From the NCBI GenBank assembly GCA_020633315.1, contig JACKDV010000003.1, forward strand, positions 124,001 to 188,000: 64,000 nucleotides of DNA. Direction: 5' to 3'. Below are positions 41,028 to 50,671 of the stretch, in pieces. Made by a program: the position numbers and the translations under genes. Under the pieces are notes generated by a model that was not told where the DNA came from, ran no database searches, and was given only the letters and a program-made list of their open reading frames with translations. Each line of letters starts with the position of its first letter. The first letter of the stretch is position 1. The stretch is from Myxococcales bacterium. GTDB taxonomy: Bacteria > Myxococcota_A > Polyangia > Nannocystales > Nannocystaceae.

Positions 41028-42056
41028 TCAGGCCTCGGCGTCGGGCGGGCGCTTGCCGTCGCGGGGCGGCACCACCGGGTGCGGACCGGAGTTGCGGCGC
41101 TTGGCGTCCTCGTCGTAGGCCTCGATGATCGCCTGCACCAGGGGGTGCCGCATCACGTCGCTCTTGGAGAAGCGACAGATGGCGATGCCCTCCACGCCGC
41201 GCAACAACCGCAGCGCATGGGCCAGCCCGCTGCGCTGGCCGCCCGGCAGGTCGACCTGCGAGGGGTCGCCGGTGACCACCGCGCGGGTGTTGGTCCCGAT
41301 GCGGGTCAAGAACATCTTCATCTGCTCGCGGGTGGTGTTCTGGGCCTCGTCGAGGATCACGAAGGCGTCGTTGAGGGTCCGCCCGCGCATGTAGGCCAGC
41401 GGGGCGATCTCCAGCACCGTCTGCTCCAGCATCCGCATCACCTTGTCGGGGGCAAACATCTCGTAGAGCGCGTCGTACAGCGGCCGCAGGTAGGGGCTGA
41501 TCTTGTCCTCGAGGGTGCCGGGCAGGAAGCCCAGGCGCTCGCCCGCCTCGATGGCGGGGCGCGACAGCACGATGCGCCGCACCTGCTTGTCCATCAGGGC
41601 CCGCGCCGCCATCGCCACCGCCAGGTAGGTCTTGCCCGTGCCCGCGGGTCCCACGCCGAAGGTGAGGGTGTGGCGGCGCATCGAGGCCACGTAGCGCTTC
41701 TGCGCCAGGCTGCGGGGCATGATCCCCTTGCCGTCGGACGGGCGCACGAGGATCACGTCCTCGAACACCTCGCGCAGCTCGACCTCGGCGTCGTGGCGCA
41801 GCACCTCGAGCGCCCGGCCCACGTCGCTGGCCTCCACCGGGTTGCCGGCCCGGGCCAGGGCGTAGAGCTGCCGCAGCAGGCGAGCCACCAGCTCGGACTG
41901 CTCGCCCTCGATCATCACCTCGTTGCCGCGCACGTGGAGGCGGGTGCCCGTCTCCCGCTCGATCGTCGCCGCCCCGCCACCAGGACCCACGACCGCCTGG
42001 AGCATGAGCTGCAGGGGATCTCGCTCATCGAAGGTGAGCTTTGCGTGCGCGGACAA
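41028..42056 (-). CDS. PhoH-like ATPase (YbeZ family)
   Basis: This 342-residue protein has an N-terminal KH-like region (ERETGTRLHVRGNEVMIEGEQ) and the PhoH P-loop NTPase core: GPAGTGKTYLAVAMA, LSRPAIEAGERLGFLPG, YMRGRTLNDAFVILDEAQNTT and a conserved C-terminal GDPSQVDLP. PhoH/YbeZ assists YbeY in RNA metabolism. A TTG at 42056 appears to be the start, because the homologous region begins right after it and no ATG or GTG is nearby upstream. A TGCTACCGT box lies 42 bases before it. The gene is the first of a phoH-tldD operon. Confidence 0.9.
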   Translation of the reverse strand: MSAHAKLTFDERDPLQLMLQAVVGPGGGAATIERETGTRLHVRGNEVMIEGEQSELVARLLRQLYALARAGNPVEASDVGRALEVLRHDAEVELREVFEDVILVRPSDGKGIMPRSLAQKRYVASMRRHTLTFGVGPAGTGKTYLAVAMAARALMDKQVRRIVLSRPAIEAGERLGFLPGTLEDKISPYLRPLYDALYEMFAPDKVMRMLEQTVLEIAPLAYMRGRTLNDAFVILDEAQNTTREQMKMFLTRIGTNTRAVVTGDPSQVDLPGGQRSGLAHALRLLRGVEGIAICRFSKSDVMRHPLVQAIIEAYDEDAKRRNSGPHPVVPPRDGKRPPDAEA

Positions 42057-42098
42057 GGGCGGTGCGCGGCCGCGGACCCTCGGGATCCGGGCCCGACG

Positions 42099-42107
42099 AC
42101 GGTAGCA
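42099..42107 (-). promoter_or_regulatory. Extended -10-like TGCTACCGT before phoH
   Basis: The motif is on the minus strand, 42 bases upstream of the TTG start at 42056. It matches the extended pattern seen at several other gene starts. Confidence 0.35.
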
Positions 42108-42158
42108 CGCCGCTGGCGCGCAGAGACCGCAGGACGTCCTCTCGCAGCCGAGACCCCG

Positions 42159-42167
42159 TGCTATCTA
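42159..42167 (+). promoter_or_regulatory. -10-like TGCTATCTA before mazG
   Basis: TGCTATCTA ends 6 bases before the GTG at 42174. It is the only AT-rich segment in the gap and lies between divergent phoH and mazG. Confidence 0.35.
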
Positions 42168-42173
42168 GCCCGC

Positions 42174-43091
42174 GTGACGACCGACCGGCCCGACCCCGCG
42201 GCCCCGCCCGGTGACGGCGGCTCGCCTGTGCCCGACCCCGCGGTCCCGCCCGGTGACGGCGGCTGGCCTGTGCCCGACCACCGCGCCCTGGGCCTCCGCG
42301 ACGGCCTGCCCGGCCTGCGCGACCTGATGGAGCGCCTGCTCGACCCGGAGGCGGGCTGCCCCTGGGACCAGCGCCAGACCCTGGACAGCCTGCGGCCCTA
42401 CCTGCTCGAGGAGGCCCACGAGGTGCTCGAGTCGATGCACGAGCCCGGCGCCCACCGGGCCGAGCTGGGTGACCTGCTGTTCCAGGTGGTGTTCCACTCG
42501 GCGCTGCGGGAGCGCGAGGGGGCCTTCGATCTCGACGGGGTGATCGAGGCGATCCGCAGCAAGATGATCCGGCGGCACCCCCACGTGTTCGGCGATGCAT
42601 CGCAGCGCGCCATGTCCGCCGAGGAGGTCGCGCGGCAGTGGGCCGCGATCAAGGAGGTCGAGCGCGGCAACGAGGGGCCGCCCGATCCCCTGGCCGGCGT
42701 GCCGCGCGGGCTGCCGGCCCTGCAGCGAGCCTGGCGGCTGCAGGACAAGGCGGCCCACGTGGGCTTCGACTGGCCCAGCATCGACGGCGCCCTGGCCAAG
42801 GTCCGCGAGGAGCTCGGGGAGCTCGAGCAGGCCCGGAGCACCGGGACGCCCGAGGAGGTCCGGGAGGAATTCGGCGATCTGCTGTTCGTGATGGTGCGGC
42901 TGGCGCAGAAGCTGGGGGTCGAGGCCGAGGACGCGCTGCGCCGGGCCAACGCCAAGTTCGAGCGTCGCTTCGCCGAGGTGATGCGCCAGTGCCACGCGCG
43001 GGGGCTCGACCCCGCCGAGGCCGGGCTCGAGGTGCTCGACGGCTTCTGGGAGCAGGCCAAGGCGGCCGAGCGAGCCGCCCCCGACGACTGA
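42174..43091 (+). CDS. mazG: Nucleoside triphosphate pyrophosphohydrolase MazG
   Basis: This 305-residue protein has two MazG folds. The first (about 40-170) has CPWDQRQTLDSLRPYLLEEAHEVLES and AELGDLLFQVVFHS with metal-binding acidic residues. The second (about 190-300) has KVREELGELEQA and VREEFGDLLFVMVRLAQ. It hydrolyses NTPs to NMPs and lowers ppGpp-related stress in E. coli. The N-terminal 35 residues are a linker with two copies of a 14-residue repeat (DPAxPPGDGGxPVP). The GTG start at 42174 is preceded by a -10-like motif. A strong hairpin follows. Confidence 0.93.
   Translation: MTTDRPDPAAPPGDGGSPVPDPAVPPGDGGWPVPDHRALGLRDGLPGLRDLMERLLDPEAGCPWDQRQTLDSLRPYLLEEAHEVLESMHEPGAHRAELGDLLFQVVFHSALREREGAFDLDGVIEAIRSKMIRRHPHVFGDASQRAMSAEEVARQWAAIKEVERGNEGPPDPLAGVPRGLPALQRAWRLQDKAAHVGFDWPSIDGALAKVREELGELEQARSTGTPEEVREEFGDLLFVMVRLAQKLGVEAEDALRRANAKFERRFAEVMRQCHARGLDPAEAGLEVLDGFWEQAKAAERAAPDD
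42192..42275 (+). repeat. Two-copy 42-bp tandem repeat at 5' end of mazG
   Basis: Two adjacent 42-bp units (42192-42233, 42234-42275) differ at only two or three bases and encode two 14-residue Pro/Gly/Asp-rich repeats. High identity suggests a recent slippage duplication. Confidence 0.8.
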
Positions 43092-43111
43092 GCCCCTGGG
43101 CGAGCCGGGAT

Positions 43112-43128
43112 CGGCGAGATCCTCGCCG
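43112..43128 (+). terminator. Hairpin after mazG
   Basis: CGGCGAG (43112-43118), loop ATC and CTCGCCG (43122-43128) form a perfect 7-bp stem about 20 bases after the stop. There is no T tract, but stability is high. Confidence 0.45.
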
Positions 43129-43236
43129 TGGATCCGCGGCGAATCGACCGGGCGAGGCGGCCGTCGAAAGCCTCACCTCACCGGTGGCCGCGCCTGGGCT
43201 CGTCACCTAGAGTACTGAACGGACCCCGAGCTCTCG

Positions 43237-43824
43237 ATGACGGCTCTGCCCCAGTCCCTCGCCCTCCGCCACGCGTACCGGCACGTGGACTCCGATGGCA
43301 GGGCCAGGCCGCACCTCGAGGCCGCGGCCGATGCGCTGGCGATGGCGCTGCTGTGCCTCGAGGATGCCGGCAACGCAGACCACTGGCGCGCCGAGCAGGC
43401 CCGCGGGCTGCTCGCCGAGGCGGTCACCTCCCTGTCCCGGGCCCGCATCTACGACCCTCGGATCCGTACCTTCGCCCTGCCCTACGTGCTGGCCACCGAG
43501 CCCCGCCTCGACGCCGAGCTGGCCCGGCTCCACCACATCGTCACCCGGCTATTGTTCCAGAATCACCGGCACTTGCCGGCAAGACTGCAAGCAAGACCTC
43601 TGGCCCCGGAAGACGAGGAGCAGCTCGCGGTGGTGGTGGCCGGGCTGGCGACCAACGCTCGCATCGCGCATGCGCTGCGACACCGCTGGGCGCTCGCCGC
43701 GGTGGGCATCGCCGCGGTGGGCCCGGTCTTGGGCGCGCCGGTGCTGGGGGCGGTGGCCGCGGTGGGGGCCCTGGTCGCGGGGCTGTGGCGCAGCAACGAC
43801 GACGGCGCGACGGCGACACGCTGA
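43237..43824 (+). CDS. Hypothetical protein with C-terminal hydrophobic hairpin
   Basis: This 195-residue protein has a helical first half (LALRHAYRHVDSD, then an LAMALLCLEDAGN helix) and a C-terminal hydrophobic Gly/Val/Ala-rich segment of about 35 residues (WALAAVGIAAVGPVLGAPVLGAVAAV). I do not recognise a family. The ATG at 43237 follows TAGAGTACT (43208-43216), a possible -10 region. The composition agrees with neighbouring genes, so it is probably real. Confidence 0.6.
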   Translation: MTALPQSLALRHAYRHVDSDGRARPHLEAAADALAMALLCLEDAGNADHWRAEQARGLLAEAVTSLSRARIYDPRIRTFALPYVLATEPRLDAELARLHHIVTRLLFQNHRHLPARLQARPLAPEDEEQLAVVVAGLATNARIAHALRHRWALAAVGIAAVGPVLGAPVLGAVAAVGALVAGLWRSNDDGATATR

Positions 43825-43851
43825 TCCGCTCGCGGTGACGAGCTGGTCACG

Positions 43852-44055
43852 GTGACGCCGAGCTGGTCGCATCAACGCCGAGTCGGTTTCGATGGGGACG
43901 AGTCGAGCGTGAGGACGTCGAGTCGATCCCGTCGACGCCGAGCCGGTCTCGATGACGTCGAGTCGAGCGTGACGACGCCGAGCCGGTCTCGATGACGTCG
44001 AGTCGAGCGTGACGACGCCGAGCCGGTCTCGGCGACGCCGAGCCGACGCGATGGC
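43852..44055. repeat. Tandem repeat block with 40-bp unit made of two 20-bp halves
   Basis: Two perfect 40-bp copies (43934-43973 and 43974-44013) of gacgccgagccggtctcgat plus gacgtcgagtcgagcgtgac are followed by a partial third copy. Upstream at 43874-43933 there is a degenerate copy, and shorter similar words begin near 43852. Both halves begin gacgNcgag, so the array also has a 20-bp period. It lies after the hypothetical gene and before the stop of the minus-strand AMIN-like gene; 277 bases without any convincing gene. Confidence 0.85.
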
Positions 44056-44101
44056 GACGATCCGCGATCGCGCCCCCGAGCCGTGCTCGCGCGAAGCCCC
44101 G

Positions 44102-44971
44102 TCAGGGCGCCGGCGGAGGTGACGATGGTGGCTCCACGGCCGCGCCCCCCTCGTCGAACTGCACGATCAGCAGCGTGTACCCGGCCTTGCCCTCCACCAG
44201 CTCCACCCGAGGGGTGCTCGCGCGCTTGAGCGAGATGATGGCGATGGTGTCCTTGCCCTGGTGCTTGATCTTGACCTCGCTGACCGGGGTCTTGAAGTAG
44301 CGCAGGTCGAGGCGTCGGCGGTTGTTCTTGACGTTGACCTTGGTGTTGCGCATCCGGACCTTGAGCAGCAGGCCCCCCTGGGTCTCGCTCAGCTCGTGCT
44401 GGATGGGCGCGGAGAGCTGGAAGAACACCCGAGAGCCCTCCCCCACCCGCTCGAAGCCGGACCAGGTCATCATCGCCGGCGTCTGGCCCAGCTCCTTGGC
44501 GGGCAGCGGCGGCACGTGGTTGCCCTGCACCGAGACGCCCGAGTAGAAGCCCACCGGGTTGGGGGCCGCGAACGCAGGATCGCTGGTGCGGATGTAGCGG
44601 GGCGCCACGTCGCTGCGCTTCTGCGAGTAGCCCCAGGTGTGCGAGAGGTCTTGCGGCGGCGGCTCGGGCTCGCTCGGCCCGGCCTCGCCGCCGCCACCGG
44701 TGGGTGCGGACGGGATCGAGGGCGGCGGCGGCGTGGAGCTCCCGGCCCCGTTGCCGTCGCTGCGGCTCGTGGGGAGGAAGGGGGTCGACGGGGTGGCAGA
44801 CGGCGACGTGGTGGTGGTCGAGGGCGGGCTGCTCGGCGGCGGCGGCGTGGTCGACTTGGCCTTGGGCGGCGGAGGGGTCGACGGGGCCGCGGCCGCATCG
44901 GGGACCCATCCGCCGAGCCCGAGGCCGAGCGCCAGCAGGGAGACGGCATGCATCCGACGACGAGAGCCCAT
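44102..44971 (-). CDS. Exported protein with AMIN-like C-terminal domain
   Basis: This 289-residue protein has a signal peptide ending ...PDAAAAPS, a Pro/Ser/Thr-rich region of about 80 residues, and a C-terminal beta domain (about 170-280): RVFFQLSAPIQHELSETQGGLLLKVRMRNTKVNVKNNRRRLDLRYFKTPVSEVKIKHQGKDTIAIISLKR, in short pieces. The alternating strands and the final EGKAGYTLLIVQF resemble AMIN/secretin N-terminal domains which bind peptidoglycan or pilus partners. The ATG at 44971 gives the signal peptide. Downstream is the repeat block. A role in the envelope is inferred. Confidence 0.7.
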   Translation of the reverse strand: MGSRRRMHAVSLLALGLGLGGWVPDAAAAPSTPPPPKAKSTTPPPPSSPPSTTTTSPSATPSTPFLPTSRSDGNGAGSSTPPPPSIPSAPTGGGGEAGPSEPEPPPQDLSHTWGYSQKRSDVAPRYIRTSDPAFAAPNPVGFYSGVSVQGNHVPPLPAKELGQTPAMMTWSGFERVGEGSRVFFQLSAPIQHELSETQGGLLLKVRMRNTKVNVKNNRRRLDLRYFKTPVSEVKIKHQGKDTIAIISLKRASTPRVELVEGKAGYTLLIVQFDEGGAAVEPPSSPPPAP

Positions 44972-45024
44972 GGGACGACCAGGATACCGGGCGCGGTCCG
45001 GCCTCGCCAAAAGATCGCCGGGGC

Positions 45025-47150
<2,126 letters not shown>

Positions 47151-47166
47151 GGTCGAGCCGGGTGTA

Positions 47167-47188
47167 GCCCAAAACGGGGGGCTTGGGC
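47167..47188. promoter_or_regulatory. Inverted repeat in accD/purM promoter region
   Basis: GCCCAA (47167-47172) and TTGGGC (47183-47188) with a 10-base spacer lie immediately upstream of a TACACC box that would serve accD. It could be a regulator site or a leader hairpin. Confidence 0.3.
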
Positions 47189-47252
47189 AGGGCGCGCCAT
47201 GCGTGCGACGGCCCGCCGCGGGAGCGCCGTGGACGGCCGTGCGCCGGCTTGC

Positions 47253-47258
47253 TATTGG
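47253..47258 (+). promoter_or_regulatory. -10-like TATTGG before purM
   Basis: TTGCTATTGG has the TGCTA pattern and lies 12 bases before the ATG at 47271. No good -35 was seen. Confidence 0.3.
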
Positions 47259-47270
47259 GCCTGCCACCGT

Positions 47271-48341
47271 ATGGCAGACGACAAGGTCCAGGGCCTCTCG
47301 TACCGGGATGCCGGCGTGGACATCGACGCGGGCAACGAGGCCGTCCAGCGGATCCGATCCCTGGTGGCCAGCACCCGCCGCCCCGAGCAGGTGTCCGATC
47401 TCGGCGGCTTCGCGGGGATGATGGGGCTGCCCTCGGGCCTGCGCGACCCCCTGCTGGTCTCGTGCACCGACGGCGTGGGCACCAAGCTGCTCGTCTCCAT
47501 CGCCACCGACCGCCACGACACCGTGGGCATCGACCTGGTGGCCATGAGCGTCAACGACCTGCTCGTGTGCGGCGCCCAGCCCCTGTTCCTGCTCGACTAC
47601 ATCGCCTGCGACCGCCTACGGCCCGAGCGCATCGAGGCCCTGGTGGCCGGGATCGCCGAGGGCTGCCGCCAGTCCGGCTGCGCCCTGCTCGGCGGAGAGA
47701 CTGCGGAATTGCCGGGCATGTATGCCGAGGGGCACTACGACCTGGCCGCGTTCGCGGTGGGCGTGGTGGAGCGCGACGCGGTGCTGGGTCCCGAGCGCGT
47801 GCGCGAGGGCGACGCCCTGCTCGCCCTGCCCTCGGCCGGGCTGCACTCCAACGGCTACAGCCTCGCGCGCAAGGCCCTGCTCGACCCGGCCCACGCCGGC
47901 CTGGGCCTCGACGACCCGCTGCCGGGCGGCTCGGGCGAGACGGTGGCCGACGCCCTGCTGGTCCCCACCCGCATCTACGCCCGCGCGATGGCGGCCTGCA
48001 CCGCCCTGCCCGGCTCCCCGCTGCACGCCGCGGCCCACATCACCGGCGGCGGCCTCATCGAGAACCCCCCGCGAGTGCTGCCCCAGGGCCTGGGCATCGA
48101 GCTCGAGCTCGCCGCCGTCCCGCGGGCGCCCATCTTCCGCGCCATCGCCGCCCAGGGCGTCACCGAGGACGAGATGCGCCGCACCTTCAACTGCGGGATC
48201 GGGATGCTGCTGGTGGTGGCGGCCGACGGCGTCGAGGCGGTGGAGGCGGCGCTGCGGGCCGTGGACGAGCCCTGCCTGCGGGTGGGGCGGGTCGTCGGGC
48301 ATACTGATCCATCCCGTCCCCCGGTGCGCTTCACCTCCTGA
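47271..48341 (+). CDS. purM: Phosphoribosylformylglycinamidine cyclo-ligase PurM
   Basis: This 356-residue protein has the AIR synthase motifs: SYRDAGVDIDAGNEAVQRI at the start, LVSCTDGVGTKLLV, VGIDLVAMSVNDLLVCGAQPLFLLDYIA, GGETAELPGMY, GLHSNGYSLARK and HITGGGLIENPPRVLP. It closes the imidazole ring in purine synthesis. No other pur genes are nearby. It is followed 7 bp later by an FAD oxidoreductase, which may be in the same transcript. Confidence 0.95.
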   Translation: MADDKVQGLSYRDAGVDIDAGNEAVQRIRSLVASTRRPEQVSDLGGFAGMMGLPSGLRDPLLVSCTDGVGTKLLVSIATDRHDTVGIDLVAMSVNDLLVCGAQPLFLLDYIACDRLRPERIEALVAGIAEGCRQSGCALLGGETAELPGMYAEGHYDLAAFAVGVVERDAVLGPERVREGDALLALPSAGLHSNGYSLARKALLDPAHAGLGLDDPLPGGSGETVADALLVPTRIYARAMAACTALPGSPLHAAAHITGGGLIENPPRVLPQGLGIELELAAVPRAPIFRAIAAQGVTEDEMRRTFNCGIGMLLVVAADGVEAVEAALRAVDEPCLRVGRVVGHTDPSRPPVRFTS

Positions 48342-48348
48342 CCCGCCC

Positions 48349-49902
48349 TTGGCCCTCACCACCAACCACTACGACCTCGTGGTCATCGGCGCCGACGTGG
48401 CCGGGCTGGTCGCGGCGGCCCTGGTCGCGCGTCGCAACAAGCGGGTGCTGGTGATGCCCCACGGCCCGGCCGAGGGCACGGTGCGGCTGGGCAACCTGGT
48501 GCTGCCCCTCGACACCGCCCCCGTGGTGCACATGGGCACGCCGCCCGTGCAGCGGGTGTTCCAGGAGCTGGGGCTGTGGCAGCAGATCCGCCGCGACCAC
48601 GGCCTGGTGGAGGGCATGGTGCACTGGGTGCTGCCGCAGCAGCGCCTCGACCTGCGCCCGCCCGACGGGCGCTTCCCCGAGGAGACCGAGCGCGAGTGGC
48701 CGCTCGATCCGGTGGCCGAGGCCTGGTCGCTGCGCGACCGCTGGATCCACGCCACCGACGAGATGCTCGACCAGCTCCTGGCCAGCGACAACGCGCTGGT
48801 GGCCGACGGCTTCTGGAGCCGCCGCTTCCTGTCGCGGGTGGCCAGCCAGCTCCCCGGGCGCGAGGTGGACGAGCTCGAGCCCCTGCCCGAGGGGCACCCG
48901 CTGCGCACGGCCGCCCACGCGGTGGAGCCGTGGCTCCAGCACCTCAGCCCCGCCCAGCTCGGCAAGGCGGCCAGCCTGCGCCTGGCGGGGCTGTGGGCCA
49001 AGGGCCCGGGCGACGTGCCCAAGGGGCTGTCGCACATCCGCAAGGCGCTCTTGCAGCGCATCGAGCTGCACTCGGGCGAGGTCAAGCCCGACCTGCGGGT
49101 GGCCGAGCTGCGGATCAAGCGGGGCAAGGTGGTCGGCCTGAGCCTGCTGGGCAAGCGCGACCGCTACGGCTGCGATCACGTGATCGTGGCCACCTCGCCG
49201 CGACGCCTGCTCGACGGCATGCTGCCCCCCGAGCACGTGCCCAAGCCCCTGGCCACCAGCGCGCAGGCCATCGTGCCCGTGGCCCATCGCTTCGTGATGC
49301 ACGCCGAGATCGACGAGCGCGGCCTGTCCCCCGCCCTCGCCGGCATGGTCATCTGCCTGCCCGCGCCCGAGCATCCCATCACGCCCACCGACTCGGCCTC
49401 GCGGGCCACCTGGGCGGCCCACGGCGTGGGGCACACCTACCTGCGGCTGCACCCGGGCGCGCGCGAGGGGCAGCGGCGGCTGTCGATCACGCGGGTGGTC
49501 GCGCCCGGCGAGGAGCTCGGCACCCTGCGCGAGCGCGTGCTCGAGGAGCTCGATCTACGGGGCGTGCTGCCCTTCTGCCGCGATCACCTCACCCTGGTGC
49601 ACTCGCCCCACGACGGCCGCGAGGCCACCGACGGCCGCGGCCGCCCGCGCACCGATCTGGGGGCCGGCACCGCCATGCAGGTCCCGATGTCGGAGCTGTT
49701 CGGGGTGGACGGAGAGCCCAGCCTGGGCGTGGGCGTGCTGCCCCACGGCTCGGGCCTGAAGAACCTCTACCTCGCGGGCCGGCTCACCCTGCCGGGGCTC
49801 GGCCTCGAGGGCGAGTTCGCGGCGGGCATGATGGCGGCGGGCATGGTGGCCGCACCGGCCAAGTCGCCGTTCTCCCGCTCGCCGCTGCTCAGCCGCGCCT
49901 GA
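48349..49902 (+). CDS. FAD-dependent oxidoreductase (protoporphyrinogen oxidase/phytoene desaturase superfamily-like)
   Basis: This 517-residue protein begins with YDLVVIGADVAGLVAAALVARRNKRVLVM, a dinucleotide-binding motif in which the usual second Gly is Asp (GADVAG). The rest of the fold agrees with flavin amine oxidases/desaturases: the interior has CDHVIVATSPRRLLDGML and the end GLKNLYLAGRLTLPGLGLEGEFAAGMMAAGMVA. A TTG at 48349 is the only reasonable start, since the GAD motif begins 13 residues later and the purM stop is just upstream. Substrate unknown. A duplicated copy of its last 27 bases follows the stop. Confidence 0.72.
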   Translation: MALTTNHYDLVVIGADVAGLVAAALVARRNKRVLVMPHGPAEGTVRLGNLVLPLDTAPVVHMGTPPVQRVFQELGLWQQIRRDHGLVEGMVHWVLPQQRLDLRPPDGRFPEETEREWPLDPVAEAWSLRDRWIHATDEMLDQLLASDNALVADGFWSRRFLSRVASQLPGREVDELEPLPEGHPLRTAAHAVEPWLQHLSPAQLGKAASLRLAGLWAKGPGDVPKGLSHIRKALLQRIELHSGEVKPDLRVAELRIKRGKVVGLSLLGKRDRYGCDHVIVATSPRRLLDGMLPPEHVPKPLATSAQAIVPVAHRFVMHAEIDERGLSPALAGMVICLPAPEHPITPTDSASRATWAAHGVGHTYLRLHPGAREGQRRLSITRVVAPGEELGTLRERVLEELDLRGVLPFCRDHLTLVHSPHDGREATDGRGRPRTDLGAGTAMQVPMSELFGVDGEPSLGVGVLPHGSGLKNLYLAGRLTLPGLGLEGEFAAGMMAAGMVAAPAKSPFSRSPLLSRA

Positions 49903-49981
49903 GCCCGGCGCTCGCTCGCCCCGAAGTCGACGAGCGCCTCGCTCCGCGCGCTCGCTCACCGCTGCTCAGCCGCGCCCGAGC
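49876..49981 (+). repeat. Two 29-bp direct repeats spanning the end of the FAD oxidoreductase
   Basis: The segment at 49876-49904, containing the final codons and the TGA, is repeated at 49953-49981 with two mismatches; one of them turns the stop TGA into CGA. The two copies are 77 bp apart. This suggests duplication of the 3' end of the gene. Confidence 0.75.
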
Positions 49982-50006
49982 GACCCGGTCGTCTCTCGAC
50001 CGCGGG

Positions 50007-50648
50007 CTACCGCTTCGTGGACGGCTGCGCCGCGACCTCGCGGCGGCGCGCCAGCATCAGCCACGCGCGAGCCGGCGACGGCAGGCGGGCAGCGAACGCC
50101 ACCGAGCGCAGGTCGACCAGCTCGAGGTGGGGCTCCACCGCCATCACCAGGTCCCGCGCCGAGCGACGCGGCGGCCCGTGCTCGCGGGCCGGGCCCTCGG
50201 TGCTCCCCGCCAGGCTCAGCCAGCGCCCGCCGGGCTCGAGCACCGTGGCCACCCGCTCGGCGAAGCGCAGGCGATCGGCAGCCTCGTCGAACACGTGGAA
50301 CACCCCGCGATCGAACACCAGATCGAAGGCGCCGGGGGGCAGCTCGCCGTGCAGGAAGTCGGCGACCTGCAGCGACACCCGCTCGCCGCCCTCGCATCCC
50401 TGGGCCTTGCGCAGCGCCTGGTCGATCGCCCGCGAGGAGAGGTCGACCCCCGTCACCTCGAAGCCCCGGGCCGACAGCCACAGGGCGTTGGTCCCGGTGC
50501 CACAGCCCACCTCGAGCACCCGGCACGGGCCGATCGTCGCGTCCTCGGTCAGCGCGACGAGGTGGGGATCCGGCTCGCCGGTGTCCCACGGGGTGTCTCC
50601 GTCCAGGTAGCGTCCGTCCCAGTCGTGCGTGGCCAAGGCCGGCAGCAT
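50007..50648 (-). CDS. Class I SAM-dependent methyltransferase (TPMT-like)
   Basis: This 213-residue protein begins with HDWDGRYLDGDTPWDTGEPDPHLVAL, typical of thiopurine/tellurite-type methyltransferases, then the SAM-binding motif VLEVGCGTGTNALWLSARG, VTGVDLSSRAI and FDLVFDRGVFHVF. The ATG at 50648 lies inside a TGCTATGCT box that fits the recurring -10-like motif, so the TTG at 50636 (four codons later) may be the true start. Substrate unknown. Its stop faces the end of the FAD gene. Confidence 0.82.
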   Translation of the reverse strand: MLPALATHDWDGRYLDGDTPWDTGEPDPHLVALTEDATIGPCRVLEVGCGTGTNALWLSARGFEVTGVDLSSRAIDQALRKAQGCEGGERVSLQVADFLHGELPPGAFDLVFDRGVFHVFDEAADRLRFAERVATVLEPGGRWLSLAGSTEGPAREHGPPRRSARDLVMAVEPHLELVDLRSVAFAARLPSPARAWLMLARRREVAAQPSTKR

Positions 50649-50671
50649 AGCAGCTCGGCCGCGGCCGGCCC

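Noticed and set aside
43852..44055. CRISPR array
   Set aside because: The repeats are directly adjacent without unique spacers and no cas genes occur.
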